NCBI RefSeq assembly: GCF_000286075.1
Contig: NZ_AJTZ01000005.1
Location: forward strand, 248,001 to 312,000
Length of the DNA stretch: 64,000 nucleotides
Source of the DNA: Streptococcus ratti FA-1 = DSM 20564
Lineage (GTDB): Bacteria > Bacillota > Bacilli > Lactobacillales > Streptococcaceae
Direction of reading: 5' to 3'
Within the stretch, counting starts at the first letter, position 1; each line of letters begins with the position of its first letter. This document shows, piece after piece, positions 36,660-48,907 of the stretch. The position numbers and the translations under genes were made by a program. Below the pieces are notes generated by a model. That model did no database searches and was not told the DNA's origin. It worked only from the letters and a program-made list of their open reading frames with translations.

Positions 36660-36735
36660 TTTAAAGATATAGTAGATGTTTAAAGTCTACTGTATCTTTT
36701 TAAGTTGTTTAAATCTAAAAAGTGTACACTAAACC

Positions 36736-36770
36736 AACACCTTATTTTGTGATTTTTTTGATAAGGTGTT
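36736..36770. repeat. Inverted repeat AACACCTTAT / ATAAGGTGTT
   Basis: Perfect 10-bp arms with a 15-nt loop just outside the 3' end of the IS110 transposase gene. There is no T-run on either strand in the right place, so it is not an ordinary terminator. It may belong to the element's end. Confidence 0.5.
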
Positions 36771-36792
36771 ACAATAATAGTGCATAACCCCT

Positions 36793-37995
36793 TTATTGAT
36801 TTTGGGTTGAAGTATAATCGTAAAGTTTGTTATGCGTTATGAGGTAATACATTGTCCGAATGAGACGATGTATGGAGGCAATCGTGTGCGGCTTAGTTGA
36901 AGTCGTTTGCGATTGTCTTTTTCGTTTCTCATAAAAGTCTGCGATATGGCAAGGATTGGTGTGACTGGCTGAAGCGATATTGTGAATGCATTTGAAAAGA
37001 ATCTTTCTGGCATAAGGGTTGCCGCGTTTGGTAATATGTTCCTGTGCCAAAAAGTTTCCAGATTCATAGTGCCTAAGATCAATGCCGATAAAGGCGTTGA
37101 TTTGATTGGCAGAATGAAACCGACGAATGTCACCGAGTTCACCAATAATGCTTGTTGCAGTTGTTTCAGCGATACCAGGAATAGAGAGAAGGATCTCATA
37201 TTCTGGTAAGGATTGAGCTAGTTCCACCATTTCGTCTAAGATTGTTTGTCTCTTTTCAGAAAGTCTGAGTAATTCTTGTGCATAGTAACGGATCTCTTCG
37301 AACATTGGAGAGGTTTTCTTAACGGCACAATAAGACTGATTGGCTAGTGCTGTCAGCTTCTCTGCTAAGTAAACCACACGCTTGTCAGAAATGCGTTTTG
37401 AAGTGGATTGCCGAATACTATCTAAGAGTTCATTGCCATCCCTATCTAAGACCAACTCCTTACAAGGAAAAGTCATGACCAATTTCCAGTATTGTTCCCC
37501 AGTTGGTGTTGCCAAGATATTTTCCAACTCTGGGAAAGTGACTTGCAAAACCTTGTGCAGACGATTTTTGGCCCGAACAATGTCCTCAGTCAGATTCTGA
37601 TAGAAACGGCTGAGATCCCGCAAGTTTTGGTAGACTTCTTCTTGGACATAAGTCGGTTTACGATTCAGCACAAATTGAGATTGAGCCAGTTTTTCAGCGT
37701 CAATTTGATCGGTTTTACGCACACGCAAGCTATCCAGTTGCTTCTTAGCTTCTAAGGGATTAAGTCGTGTGTAAGCATAGCCATTATCTTCTAGAAAAGC
37801 TTGGAGACGGCGAGAGTAGACACCTGTTGCTTCAAAGATGATTTCTGGCTTGTGGACGGTTTTCAAATCGCCAAGTAGCCGAGCAAAGCCAATGGCATCA
37901 TTGGGCATGGTATAGCCATGAACCTTCTCGCCGTTGACTAGAATAGCCACTTCTGAACTTACCTTACTCACGTCAATCCCAAATACTACTCGCAT
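36793..37995 (-). CDS. IS110-family transposase (DEDD recombinase)
   Basis: A protein of 400 residues, an intact RuvC-like DEDD domain N-terminal and a Tnp2 C-terminal. FGIDVSKVSSEVAIL carries the first catalytic Asp, IIFEATGVYSRRLQAFL the Glu, and VRKTDQIDAEKLAQ the paired Asp. SIPGIAETTATSIIGELGDIRRF and the later NAFIGIDLRHYESG are the Tnp2 helix-hairpin-helix and the serine region. The ATG at 37995 has AAAGAGGTAATAGC upstream; longer frames run into the structured non-coding end. It appears functional, as no stop or shift is seen. Confidence 0.93.
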   Translation of the reverse strand: MRVVFGIDVSKVSSEVAILVNGEKVHGYTMPNDAIGFARLLGDLKTVHKPEIIFEATGVYSRRLQAFLEDNGYAYTRLNPLEAKKQLDSLRVRKTDQIDAEKLAQSQFVLNRKPTYVQEEVYQNLRDLSRFYQNLTEDIVRAKNRLHKVLQVTFPELENILATPTGEQYWKLVMTFPCKELVLDRDGNELLDSIRQSTSKRISDKRVVYLAEKLTALANQSYCAVKKTSPMFEEIRYYAQELLRLSEKRQTILDEMVELAQSLPEYEILLSIPGIAETTATSIIGELGDIRRFHSANQINAFIGIDLRHYESGNFLAQEHITKRGNPYARKILFKCIHNIASASHTNPCHIADFYEKRKRQSQTTSTKPHTIASIHRLIRTMYYLITHNKLYDYTSTQNQ

Positions 37996-38170
37996 GCTAT
38001 TACCTCTTTGTCTTGAATGATTCCTTGTTTTAGTGATGTCATTTTCAATACGCGACGTCTGGCGCCCCACATACTTTGATAACATTCTTCCTAAAACAGG
38101 TGTCTTGCCAGTTTTTATTGCGACGTCTAGCGTCAAAAGCACCCACGACTTAACAAGACACCTCTACTTT
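37996..38170 (-). ncRNA. Candidate IS110 bridge-RNA region
   Basis: In IS110-group elements the non-coding end upstream of the transposase encodes a bridge RNA. Here the minus strand carries AGGTGTCTTG (38163-38154) pairing with CAAGACACCT (38107-38098) around a 46-nt loop. Then comes a second structured part with GGGGCGCC and GACGTC. The word GCGACGTCTxGCG occurs twice on the plus strand (about 38052-38064 and 38120-38132), one in the first loop and one downstream, as a candidate for paired recognition loops. Inferred from family and structure. Confidence 0.5.
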
Positions 38171-38464
38171 AACATAAAGAAAAAGCAGTGAGTACTTTCT
38201 CCCGTTGGAGATTTCCTCACTACTAATCTTAGTATGTTTTTATTGTGTAGCTGCTCAATGATTGTATAAAAATCTTTTTGTGGTCTCTAAAACAGCCAAG
38301 TTAATTTGTCTAGAAAAAGAACATTGTTATTTTTGAAAAAGCGATATCCTGAATTTTATAAAAGGTTCTTTTCCCGCTGAAAATGCTGCATTTCATGTAT
38401 TTATCCTAGTTTTTCTTGCGGTCCTAACTGTCAAAAATCTTAAAAATATGTTACAATGAAAGAT

Positions 38465-40989
<2,525 letters not shown>

Positions 40990-41082
40990 TCGAAGATTTT
41001 TTTGAAAAGCAGCTGGAAGTATGTTATAATCGTAACGTTATAGCCTATTTTGACAATAATAAGACAATTTAAGGAGATTAAG

Positions 41083-42807
41083 ATGTCTAGCGGAATTGTA
41101 TTGCTGATAGTGGCAATAGTGCTGGTAGTTATTACAGCCTACCTGATTGCTATTATTATCAGAAAACGAAATGATTCGTTAATCACAAAATTAGAAGAAC
41201 GCAAACAAAATCTTTTTGATTTGCCTGTCAATGATGAGATTGAAGAAGTTAAGAAACTCCATTTAATCGGTCAGAGTCAGACGACCTTTCGTGAGTGGAA
41301 TCAAAAATGGGTTGATTTATCCCTCAACTCATTCAGCGATATTGAAAATCATATCTTTGAAGCAGAAAATTTAAATGACACTTTCAATTTTATCCGTGCT
41401 CACAATCAAATCAACAGTATTGAAAGCCAGCTGAATCTTGCGGAAGAGGATATTAAAGCAATTAGAGAGGCCCTTGCTGTTTTAAAAGAGCAGGAAGAAA
41501 AAAACAGCGCCCGTGTTTTGCATGCGCTTGAAATGTACGAAAAGCTGCAGGCTTCAGTTGAAGAAGGGGATAGCAATTTTGGGACTACCATGCCTGAAAT
41601 TGAGAAACAGCTCAAAAATATTGAAGCTGAGTTTTCACAGTTTGTTACTCTGAATTCTTCAGGCGACCCTGTAGAAGCCTCTGAAATTCTTGACCGTGCC
41701 GAAGAGCACACAATTGCACTGGGGCAAATGACTGAAAAAATTCCGGCCATTGTTGCTAAATTGGAGGATGATTTCCCCGATCAGCTGGATGATTTGGAGT
41801 CTGGCTATCGCCGGTTATTGGAAGAAAATTATCACTTTCCTGAGAAAAATATTGAAGAACGTTTTCAGGAAATTCGCGAAGCAATTGGCAGCAATTCTAA
41901 CGACTTGGTTTCTTTGGACTTGGATAAGGCTGAGTCAGAAAATGAATCCATTCAAGAAAAAATTGACGCTCTCTATGATATCTTTGAGCGTGAAATCAGG
42001 GCTCATAAGAAAATTGTTAAGAGCAAGAAGATTATTCCGGCTTATTTAGAACATGCCAAGAAGAACAATGAGCAGCTGGAAGCAGAAATTGAACGCCTGG
42101 CTCATCGCTATATCTTGAATGAGAAAGAAGAAATCAACGTTCGTGACTTCAATGAGGATTTGACAACGATTGAAAAAGATGTGCTGCCGATTATTGAGAA
42201 TTTTGATGTGCAGGAAAAACCGTTCTCACTTTTAGAAGATAAGTTTGACCGTGCTATCAAGAAGCTTGATTTGGTTGAAGAAGGTCAGCTGGACGTTTTC
42301 AACAGTTTGAAAGATATTGAAAATGTTGAAAAGACATCCCGTCAAAAATTGGACGGCTACATCAATCAGCTGCATGCCATCAAACGCTTTATGGAGAAAC
42401 GCAATCTCCCTGGTATTCCTCAGGAATTCTTAAGTGTTTTCTTTACAACCAGCGCTCAGCTGGAAGCCTTGATGGATGAACTGAATCGTGCCCGTATCCA
42501 CATTGAAACGGTGAACCGTCTGACAGAAGCAGCGACAGCGGCTGTTGCTAATTTGGAAGAAACTGCTTATCGGGTGGTTCAAAATGCGACATTGACTGAG
42601 CAGCTCCTGCAATACTCAAATCGCTACCGCAGCTTTGAGCCAAATGTTCAGGAAAGCTTTGATATTGCTCTTAAACTCTTTGAAGAAGAGTACGACTATC
42701 AAGGTTCTTTTGACGAAATTTCTTATGCTTTGGAAACAGTAGAGCCCGGTGTTACAGACCGCTTTGTTTCTTCCTATGAAAAAACGCGTGAAACCATTCG
42801 CTTTTAA
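41083..42807 (+). CDS. ezrA: Septation ring formation regulator EzrA
   Basis: A protein of 574 residues. The single N-terminal transmembrane helix ([20 protein letters not shown]) is followed by a long cytoplasmic region of spectrin-like helical repeats rich in E, K and Q. This is the EzrA arrangement, acting at the membrane to regulate FtsZ ring assembly and coordinate wall synthesis. The ATG at 41083 has AAGGAGATTAAG directly upstream; an in-frame start at 41050 would add a non-family tail. It follows gyrB and ends at a strong terminator. Confidence 0.95.
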   Translation: MSSGIVLLIVAIVLVVITAYLIAIIIRKRNDSLITKLEERKQNLFDLPVNDEIEEVKKLHLIGQSQTTFREWNQKWVDLSLNSFSDIENHIFEAENLNDTFNFIRAHNQINSIESQLNLAEEDIKAIREALAVLKEQEEKNSARVLHALEMYEKLQASVEEGDSNFGTTMPEIEKQLKNIEAEFSQFVTLNSSGDPVEASEILDRAEEHTIALGQMTEKIPAIVAKLEDDFPDQLDDLESGYRRLLEENYHFPEKNIEERFQEIREAIGSNSNDLVSLDLDKAESENESIQEKIDALYDIFEREIRAHKKIVKSKKIIPAYLEHAKKNNEQLEAEIERLAHRYILNEKEEINVRDFNEDLTTIEKDVLPIIENFDVQEKPFSLLEDKFDRAIKKLDLVEEGQLDVFNSLKDIENVEKTSRQKLDGYINQLHAIKRFMEKRNLPGIPQEFLSVFFTTSAQLEALMDELNRARIHIETVNRLTEAATAAVANLEETAYRVVQNATLTEQLLQYSNRYRSFEPNVQESFDIALKLFEEEYDYQGSFDEISYALETVEPGVTDRFVSSYEKTRETIRF

Positions 42808-42817
42808 TAATACTAAC

Positions 42818-42849
42818 AACACTGGTTAGCAAGGCTAATCAGTGTTTTT
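42818..42849 (+). terminator. Terminator after ezrA
   Basis: AACACTGGTTAG and CTAATCAGTGTT form a 12-bp stem (one G-T wobble) with a 5-nt loop and a trailing T-run. Confidence 0.85.
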
Positions 42850-43057
42850 GGCTCTTTGTCAGCTGTAGTAGCCGACAAGTGATTTTATTTTTTATCAACA
42901 ATAGAAATTAAAAATACATAAATGATTGTCTTTTGCAACAATAATTTTGAAATTTCATTAAAACAGGCTCAATGATATTGTCAAATGAAAGGAAAATTGT
43001 TAGACTGGGAACTATTAGCCAAGGATATTTGGCAATAAAAATAAAAGAAAAATTTCT

Positions 43058-43354
43058 ATGAATTCCTTAGCTTTGGCTTCAATGGCATTTGACAACTTTG
43101 AGGTAGCGGATACAGCTCTTCTTTCTGAATTAGAAGGAGGCGGTTTGTTACTTGGTATTACTGGTGCTGTCGTAGGCGGTATTGCCGGTGGCGTTTATGG
43201 AGCTGCAACTGGTGGAGCAATTGGAACAATGGTTCTTCCAGGGATAGGAACTGTATCAGGTGCTACAATTAAAGGTGTAAGAGATGGTGTGGCATTAGGC
43301 GGCGCCCTTGGACTGGCTGGTGCGGCTGTTGATACATGGGGACCATGGATTTAA
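43058..43354 (+). CDS. Class IIb-like bacteriocin prepeptide with double-glycine leader
   Basis: A protein of 98 residues. A leader rich in E/L with ALLSELEGG (about residues 20-28) is followed by a glycine/alanine-rich hydrophobic segment LLLGITGAVVGGIAGGVYGAATGG, the pattern of a Blp/class II bacteriocin exported by a peptidase-containing ABC transporter cleaving after GG. Upstream ribosome signal is weak (AAAAGAAAAA). A second ATG at 43082 (MAFDNFEV) would give the more usual leader length but has no ribosome site. The transporter is not nearby. Confidence 0.75.
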   Translation: MNSLALASMAFDNFEVADTALLSELEGGGLLLGITGAVVGGIAGGVYGAATGGAIGTMVLPGIGTVSGATIKGVRDGVALGGALGLAGAAVDTWGPWI

Positions 43355-43367
43355 AGAAGGTATGAAA

Positions 43368-43538
43368 ATGCATTTTCCTAAATTTATTAGCATTATCATG
43401 GGAGCTATACCAATACTGTTACTTTTGTTGGTTATATTTCCAAATAATAAAATGAGACTGTTCATCTATGCCCTACTTGTGATTAATGCACTGGTAATTA
43501 TTTATATTTATTTGAAAAATAATTATCTTAATCGCTAA
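43368..43538 (+). CDS. Small two-helix membrane protein, probable bacteriocin immunity protein
   Basis: A protein of 56 residues. Two transmembrane segments (ISIIMGAIPILLLLLVIF and LFIYALLVINALVIIYIYL) are joined by a short basic loop; this is the size and topology of small bacteriocin immunity proteins. AAGAAGG lies 7 nt before the ATG at 43368. It lies 13 nt after the bacteriocin gene, indicating an operon. The immunity role is inferred from context; I recognise no family. Confidence 0.6.
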   Translation: MHFPKFISIIMGAIPILLLLLVIFPNNKMRLFIYALLVINALVIIYIYLKNNYLNR

Positions 43539-43577
43539 TGATTTGAATTTCTCTGCACCAGCAATTAATATTTATCT

Positions 43578-43742
43578 GTGGCTGAAAGAGCTTCAGCCGC
43601 AAGTGGTGGTATCGGCGGTGCTATTGCTGAGACATTGCCGGATATAACTTACCATTTTAATAAGTCGTTCATCTATGGAAAGGCAAGTCATTATGATACC
43701 TTCAAAAAGATTACTTTATCTGAGTTATGGATATTTATTTAG
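43578..43742 (+). pseudogene. Remnant of a second bacteriocin-like gene
   Basis: An open stretch of 54 codons starting GTG with no ribosome site. It contains ERASAASGGIGGAIAETLP and then a charged tail, as in the glycine-rich part of a bacteriocin. No leader is present in frame. It may be a decayed second peptide of a two-peptide system, or chance. Confidence 0.3.
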
Positions 43743-43779
43743 CCTGCCAATTATCTTATTGGTTTCAGTTTTCATCTGA
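43693..43779 (+). CDS. Possible 28-residue hydrophobic peptide
   Basis: ATG with AAGG 9 nt upstream. It encodes a basic N-terminus (IPSKR) and one transmembrane segment (YLFSLPIILLVSVFI). It overlaps the bacteriocin remnant in another frame. It could be a truncated immunity protein or a chance frame. Confidence 0.25.
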   Translation: MIPSKRLLYLSYGYLFSLPIILLVSVFI

Positions 43780-43842
43780 AAAACAGTAGCCAGATGGATT
43801 AATATCCAAGAGTTTGGGACAATAGTGCCCCAGCTCAAACAA

Positions 43843-43874
43843 AAAAAGTAACGGTTTTGATACCGTTGCTTTTT
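43843..43874 (+). terminator. Terminator of the bacteriocin locus
   Basis: AAAAAGTAACGGT and ACCGTTGCTTTTT form a 13-bp stem with one mismatch around a 6-nt loop, with T-rich 3' side. Confidence 0.75.
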
Positions 43875-43974
43875 CAATATTCGAGACAGTATTGCTCAAA
43901 TTTCAGGAAGAATAAGCAGTTTTTAGTAAGAAGCATACCAAGGCTTTATTGGAAGTCCGATAACAATTTAGGGC

Positions 43975-44003
43975 TTGCAATATTCAGAATTTTCTTGTAA
44001 AAT
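43975..44003 (+). promoter_or_regulatory. his operon promoter
   Basis: TTGCAA (43975-43980), a 17-nt spacer and TAAAAT (43998-44003), directly upstream of the T-box leader. Confidence 0.65.
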
Positions 44004-44009
44004 AAAGAA

Positions 44010-44306
44010 AATAGGAAAGCGACGAGAGAAAAAGTCTAAGTCACCGGTTGGGTTACAGGCACAGACAAGCTGTTATATCTATCCGGCAGCAACAGAGAGT
44101 ATGGGAAGCTGAAAACATACGTAAAACTTAGACGACACATTCTTGAGTGCGGGTGCCAAATCTTAGGAAAGTAGTGCTCGACGGGTAATTCACGTTACGG
44201 ATTGGAGTTTCAAACTCCCTGAGGGCAGTCTGGCGACGGGCTGCTGAATTGAAGGTGGAACCACGTCTCAAGCGTCCTTGCAAATTTTTTGCGGGGGCGT
44301 TTTTTG
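44010..44306 (+). promoter_or_regulatory. T-box riboswitch (histidine) with terminator
   Basis: The leader contains the T-box sequence AAGGTGGAACCACG (44252-44265), which pairs with the 3' end of uncharged tRNA. Stem I closes between GTCTAAG (about 44034) and CTTAGAC (about 44127). A candidate specifier CAT (His) lies at 44116-44118 on the 3' side of stem I. The terminator AAGCGTCCTTGCAA / TTGCGGGGGCGTT (44270-44301, several G-U pairs) ends with TTTTTT. Low charged tRNA-His should favour antitermination into hisC. Confidence 0.9.
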
Positions 44307-44328
44307 CATCGCTGGCAGAGGTGATAAG

Positions 44329-45378
44329 ATGATTAGAGGATTGCGACAAATTGAACCTTATGTAGCAGGCGCTCAGCCTGCTGAGAAGAATATGATTAAG
44401 TTAAACACCAATGAGAATGCTTATGGTGCCAGTCCCAAGGTTCGTGAGGCTTTAGCAAATTTTGATGCAGATGATTTACGCAAGTATTCGACTTTGGATC
44501 AGGCTGATTTACGAGCTGCCTTGGCTGAAAATTTACAGGTCAGACCTGAACAATTGATGATTGCTAATGGTTCAGATGATGCTTTGTCTATTGCCTTCTT
44601 GGCCTTTTTCAATAATGATGAACCTGTCCTGTTTCCTGATTTGACTTATGGTTTTTATAAGGTTTGGGCAGATCTTTATCGGGTTAACTACTATGAAGTT
44701 CCCTTGGCAGAGGATTTTACCATCAAAACAGAGGATTATTTGGCCGATAATGGCGGTATTATTTTAACCAATCCTAATGCCCCAACAGGGATTTTTAAGC
44801 CGCTGGATGAAATTGAGGCTATTTTGAAGGCTAATCAGGACGTGGTGGTCATCATTGACGAAGCTTATATCAATTTTGGCGGTCAATCAGCCATCCCTTT
44901 GTTGGATAAGTATGATAATCTCGTCATCACAAGAACTTTTTCCAAAGATGCAGCTTTAGCGGGCCTGCGTGTTGGCTATGCCATTGCTAATGAGCCCTTG
45001 CTTGCTGTTATGAATGCTGTTAAGCATTCTATCAACCCTTATTCGGTGGATTTGTTGGCTGAGCACTTAGCAACAGCAGCTATTGAGGATTGGTCTTACT
45101 ATCAGGCAAATGCTCAAAAAATCCAAGAAAGCCGAGCTTGGTTTTCACAGCAGCTGCGGGAATTAGATTTTGAGGTTCTGCCAAGCAAGACTAATTTTGT
45201 TTTGACAAAACCAGCAGGCATTTCTGCGGCAGCTTTGTTTAAAGCCTTGGAAGCCAGAAAAATTTATGTGCGCTATTTTCCGAAAGTAGAACGGATTAAG
45301 GAGTATCTGCGGATTTCAATAGGAAAACAAGAGGAAATGGAAGAGGTCGTTAAGGCTATTGAGGAATTAAGAGGATGA
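44329..45378 (+). CDS. hisC: Histidinol-phosphate aminotransferase
   Basis: A PLP enzyme of 349 residues (class II aminotransferase group) converting imidazole-acetol phosphate to histidinol phosphate with glutamate. It contains [15 protein letters not shown] near the N-terminus, [22 protein letters not shown], and [19 protein letters not shown] with the PLP lysine (about residue 206). The ATG at 44329 follows AGAGGTGATAAG. It is the first gene behind the T-box and overlaps hisZ by 4 nt. Confidence 0.96.
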   Translation: MIRGLRQIEPYVAGAQPAEKNMIKLNTNENAYGASPKVREALANFDADDLRKYSTLDQADLRAALAENLQVRPEQLMIANGSDDALSIAFLAFFNNDEPVLFPDLTYGFYKVWADLYRVNYYEVPLAEDFTIKTEDYLADNGGIILTNPNAPTGIFKPLDEIEAILKANQDVVVIIDEAYINFGGQSAIPLLDKYDNLVITRTFSKDAALAGLRVGYAIANEPLLAVMNAVKHSINPYSVDLLAEHLATAAIEDWSYYQANAQKIQESRAWFSQQLRELDFEVLPSKTNFVLTKPAGISAAALFKALEARKIYVRYFPKVERIKEYLRISIGKQEEMEEVVKAIEELRG

Positions 45379-46337
45379 AGAAAACAAGTTTACCAGTTGG
45401 CATGCATGATAAGCTCTTTAAACGGGCGCGTGTCATGTATGAGATTGAACGAGATATCAGTGATCTTTTAATAAAGGAAGGATTTAATCGGATTGAAACA
45501 CCTACTTTGGAGCACTTTGAAGTCTTTGCGGATGAGGTGCTGCCAGAGCATTATCACCTTTTTGACAAAAAAGGCAATCTTTTAAGCCTGCGTCCTGATA
45601 TTACCAGTCAGATTGGACGGGTCATTGCCTCGACCCGTGTTGAACCCCCTATTAAATTTTCTTATTCCGGTAAGGTTTTTAAGGACAATGAAGAGCTGCG
45701 CGGGTTACTGAACGAACATACTCAGGCAGGAATTGAAATCGTAGGCTATGAGGCTGAAGATGCCCTCAAAGATGCTCTGCTGTCAGCGAATAATGCGCTG
45801 CAGGTCAGCGGTCTGAAAGATTACAAATTTGAATTTTCACACGCTCATATTTTACAGACCATTTTTGCTTGCCAACAGCTGCCAGACCACGCAAAGGAGG
45901 AGCTGGCTGTACTTATTCAGGGTAAAAATATTACAGGGCTTAATGAATTTACCTTTCGCTATCCCAGTGAATTTGATGCTCTTATCAGGGAACTGCCGTT
46001 TTTGTTTGGTGAAAGTACTAAGGTATTGCAGAAAGTCCGCCGTTTGAGTCAGAATCCTGGCATTTTACAGGCTCTGTCTGATTTGGAAAATATGCTTGAG
46101 GATTTGTATGGCATACTTTCAGAAGTTACTTTGGATTTAGCACAGATTGCCGCTATGCCTTATTATACAGGCATTATGTTTAAGGTGTTTGGTGATAAAA
46201 TTCCGGATGCTTTTGTCTCTGGCGGCCGCTATGATAAGCTGTTTGAACGCTTTGGTGCCAAAGAACTGACAGCTTTTGGCTGGGCGCTTGATATTGACAG
46301 TGTTTATCAGGCTATTCATGATCAGATTCTTTTTTAG
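45375..46337 (+). CDS. hisZ: ATP phosphoribosyltransferase regulatory subunit HisZ
   Basis: A protein of 320 residues, a histidyl-tRNA synthetase-like paralogue lacking the anticodon domain. [22 protein letters not shown], then [15 protein letters not shown] and [21 protein letters not shown] match class II motifs. [13 protein letters not shown] near the end is the motif 3-adjacent segment. It forms a complex with the short HisG encoded next and confers feedback control. Adjacent to short hisG, as expected. Confidence 0.94.
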   Translation: MKKTSLPVGMHDKLFKRARVMYEIERDISDLLIKEGFNRIETPTLEHFEVFADEVLPEHYHLFDKKGNLLSLRPDITSQIGRVIASTRVEPPIKFSYSGKVFKDNEELRGLLNEHTQAGIEIVGYEAEDALKDALLSANNALQVSGLKDYKFEFSHAHILQTIFACQQLPDHAKEELAVLIQGKNITGLNEFTFRYPSEFDALIRELPFLFGESTKVLQKVRRLSQNPGILQALSDLENMLEDLYGILSEVTLDLAQIAAMPYYTGIMFKVFGDKIPDAFVSGGRYDKLFERFGAKELTAFGWALDIDSVYQAIHDQILF

Positions 46338-46345
46338 GAGGCGCT

Positions 46346-46993
46346 ATGACTAAGCAATTAACTATTGCCCTGACTAAAGGGCGGATTGAAGAAGGCACAG
46401 TGGAACTGCTGGAAAGAGCAGGATTTGATATGTCTTTTATGGCTGATAAGGGTCGCAATTTGATTTTTGAAAGTCCTGATAAGCGTTTTCGCTTTTTGTT
46501 AGTCAAGGCACCGGATGTTACGACCTATGTCCGCCATGGCGTGGCTGATATTGGTGTGGTTGGCAAGGATGTTCTGATTGAACATCCAACAGGCTATTTG
46601 GAAATGCTGGACTTAAATTTTGGTCTATGCAAATTTTCTGTAGCTTCTACAAATGCTTATGATCCGACTGACCATAAACGCAAGCGTATTGCCACAAAAT
46701 ATCCGATTCTCGCTAAAGATTTTTTCAATCAAAAAGGCGAAGACGTGGAAATCATTTCCATTCAAGGTAGTGTTGAAATTGCTCCGGTTATTGGTTTGGC
46801 CGATGCGATTGTCGATATTGTGGAGACTGGCAATACTCTAAAAGCTAATGGCTTAGAGGTATTTGAAGATATTTGCCGGATTTCAGCACGGATGATTGTC
46901 AATAAGGCCAGCTTAAAAAATAAACCTGAGCTGCTGCCTTTTATTAAAAAAATTGAAGGGTTGGTCGGAGACAGGGAGGTGGCTTTTAAATGA
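46346..46993 (+). CDS. hisG: ATP phosphoribosyltransferase, short form
   Basis: The catalytic subunit of 215 residues for the first step, ATP + PRPP to phosphoribosyl-ATP. ITKGRI-like [15 protein letters not shown] begins it. Conserved [21 protein letters not shown] and the PRPP-loop-like [20 protein letters not shown] follow. The C-terminal ACT-like domain of long HisG is absent, which fits dependence on HisZ. It overlaps hisD by 4 nt. Confidence 0.96.
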   Translation: MTKQLTIALTKGRIEEGTVELLERAGFDMSFMADKGRNLIFESPDKRFRFLLVKAPDVTTYVRHGVADIGVVGKDVLIEHPTGYLEMLDLNFGLCKFSVASTNAYDPTDHKRKRIATKYPILAKDFFNQKGEDVEIISIQGSVEIAPVIGLADAIVDIVETGNTLKANGLEVFEDICRISARMIVNKASLKNKPELLPFIKKIEGLVGDREVAFK

Positions 46994-48273
46994 AACGATT
47001 AACTGGAACAAATGAAGAAATTTCTAAGATTTTGTATCAAGAGCAGTTAGAGCTCAGCAAAGAAAATTTAGATGTTGAAGCGACTGTTCGCGAGATTATC
47101 GAAAGGGTCAAAGAAGAAGGAGATGAGGCTTTACGAGCTTATTCCAAGCAGTTTGACCAAGTAGAACTCTCCAATTTGCAAGTTTCAGATCAGGTTATTG
47201 ATCAAGCTTTTGACAAGATTGATAAGGATGTCCTAACAGCACTTCAAAATGCCAAGGCTAATATTGAATCCTACCACCGCCAGCAGCTGGAGGCAGGTTT
47301 TGAAGACAGACCTACCGAAGGTGTCATTCGCGGTCAACTCATTCGTCCCATTGAGCGCGTAGGTGTCTATGTGCCGGGTGGAACAGCTGCTTATCCGTCT
47401 TCTGTTCTTATGAATGTTATCCCTGCTAAAATTGCAGGAGTCAAAGAAATCATCATGATTACACCTCCGCAAAAGGAATTTGTCCCAGCCATTCTGGTAG
47501 CTGCTAAACTGGCCGGTGTGGACAAGATTTATCAGGTTGGCGGTGCTCAAGGAATTGCTGCTTTGGCTTATGGAACAGAAAGTATTCCTAAAGTGGATAA
47601 AATCACTGGTCCTGGTAATATCTTTGTCGCCACGGCTAAGAAACAAGTTTTCGGGCTTGTTGGGATTGACATGATTGCTGGACCATCAGAAATTGGTGTG
47701 ATTGCGGATCAGACGGCTAATCCAATTTTTGTAGCAGCAGATCTGTTGTCGCAGGCTGAGCATGATAAATTGGCTCGCGCGATTTTGGTGACCAATTCTG
47801 AAACGTTGGCTGATGCGGTAGGGGCTGAGATTGAAAAACAACTGCAAACCTTGCCGCGTCAGGAAATTGCCCGCGCCTCTATTGAAAATAACGGTCGCAT
47901 TATCATTGCTGAGGATGTCGATGGTATGTTTGATCTCATGAATCAAGTTGCTCCAGAGCATTTGGAAGTTGCTATGGAAAATGCTTATGATTATCTAGAT
48001 AAGATTGAAAATGCAGGTTCTATCTTCCTAGGACATTACACTAGTGAGCCTATTGGGGATTATTACGCTGGTGCCAATCATGTTCTACCAACCACCGCTA
48101 CCAGTCGCTTTTCATCAGCGCTAGGGGTGCATGATTTTATCAAACGCATCCAATACACCCAATACAGTAAGGTTGCTGTCAATGCGGCTGAAAAGGATAT
48201 TACTACCTTGGCTTATGCTGAAGGTTTGCAGGCCCATGCTAGAGCTATTGAGGTGAGAAATGATCAAAATTAA
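46990..48273 (+). CDS. hisD: Histidinol dehydrogenase
   Basis: A zinc enzyme of 427 residues that oxidises histidinol to histidine in two NAD steps. [30 protein letters not shown] and [19 protein letters not shown] carry the family signature; [14 protein letters not shown] and LLSQAEHD contribute to zinc and substrate binding. QVAPEHLEV contains the catalytic glutamate and histidine. Its end overlaps the serB gene by 14 nt. Confidence 0.97.
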   Translation: MKRLTGTNEEISKILYQEQLELSKENLDVEATVREIIERVKEEGDEALRAYSKQFDQVELSNLQVSDQVIDQAFDKIDKDVLTALQNAKANIESYHRQQLEAGFEDRPTEGVIRGQLIRPIERVGVYVPGGTAAYPSSVLMNVIPAKIAGVKEIIMITPPQKEFVPAILVAAKLAGVDKIYQVGGAQGIAALAYGTESIPKVDKITGPGNIFVATAKKQVFGLVGIDMIAGPSEIGVIADQTANPIFVAADLLSQAEHDKLARAILVTNSETLADAVGAEIEKQLQTLPRQEIARASIENNGRIIIAEDVDGMFDLMNQVAPEHLEVAMENAYDYLDKIENAGSIFLGHYTSEPIGDYYAGANHVLPTTATSRFSSALGVHDFIKRIQYTQYSKVAVNAAEKDITTLAYAEGLQAHARAIEVRNDQN

Positions 48274-48907
48274 AGGATTGTTAGTCATGGACGTGGATTC
48301 AACCTTGGTCCAAGAAGAAGTGATTGATTTACTGGGAGAAGAGGCTGGTGTTGGTCAGCAAGTGGCTGCTATTACTGAACGTGCCATGCGGGGAGAATTG
48401 GATTTTAAGCAAGCTCTGGCTGAGCGTGTGGCGACCTTGAAAGGACTACCAGAATCTATTTTTGATAAGGTTTATGCCCGTATTCATTTTAATAAAAATG
48501 CCAAGGAATTGGTGGAAGAGTTGCATGCGCGTGGTTATAAGGTTGGTCTAGTTTCAGGTGGCTTTCATGAGACGGTTGACCGACTGGCAGCAGAAGCTAA
48601 TATTGACTATGTCATGGCCAACCACTTGGAGACGGTGGACGGCGTCCTGACAGGTCGAACCTATGGCGACATTGTGACCAAAGAGGTTAAGGTGCAAAAG
48701 CTCCGCGATTGGGCTATTGAAAATGGGCTGACGCTGGCAGAGACTGTTGCCATGGGAGACGGCGCCAATGATTTGCCCATGATTCAGTCAGCCGGCATCG
48801 GCATCGCCTTTTGTGCCAAACCAATCGTACGCGAGCAGGCACCCTACCAAATCAATGAACCTGATTTGTATAAAGTGATTGAGATATTAGATGAGGTAAG
48901 AAAATGA
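48260..48907 (+). CDS. serB: Phosphoserine phosphatase-like HAD protein in the his operon
   Basis: A protein of 215 residues of the SerB type. The nucleophile motif is [11 protein letters not shown] near the N-terminus; [14 protein letters not shown] (about 40-53) supplies the substrate Arg typical of phosphoserine phosphatase. [13 protein letters not shown] is motif II and [20 protein letters not shown] motif IV. By sequence it is a phosphoserine phosphatase. The his operon has no HisK, HisN or HisB phosphatase domain, and this gene sits between hisD and hisB with 14- and 4-nt overlaps, so it may dephosphorylate histidinol phosphate too. The latter is inferred. Confidence 0.88.
   Translation: MIKIKGLLVMDVDSTLVQEEVIDLLGEEAGVGQQVAAITERAMRGELDFKQALAERVATLKGLPESIFDKVYARIHFNKNAKELVEELHARGYKVGLVSGGFHETVDRLAAEANIDYVMANHLETVDGVLTGRTYGDIVTKEVKVQKLRDWAIENGLTLAETVAMGDGANDLPMIQSAGIGIAFCAKPIVREQAPYQINEPDLYKVIEILDEVRK

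Larger units (their letters stand above)
36776..38170 (-). mobile_element. IS110-family insertion sequence (boundaries approximate)
   Basis: Contains an intact IS110-family transposase gene on the minus strand plus about 200 nt of upstream non-coding DNA with inverted repeats. IS110 elements lack classic terminal inverted repeats, so the ends cannot be set precisely by eye. The listed limits enclose the transposase and the last upstream inverted repeat. It lies between rodA and the HAD gene in the rodA-gyrB neighbourhood. Confidence 0.7.

Noticed and set aside
36379..36672. 97-codon frame with a repeated 15-residue unit after rodA
   Set aside because: The repeat is an in-frame result of the 45-bp DNA repeat; the frame overlaps rodA out of frame and has no start signal.
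44128..44349. 73-codon minus-strand frame in the his leader
   Set aside because: Antisense to the T-box riboswitch; no independent support.
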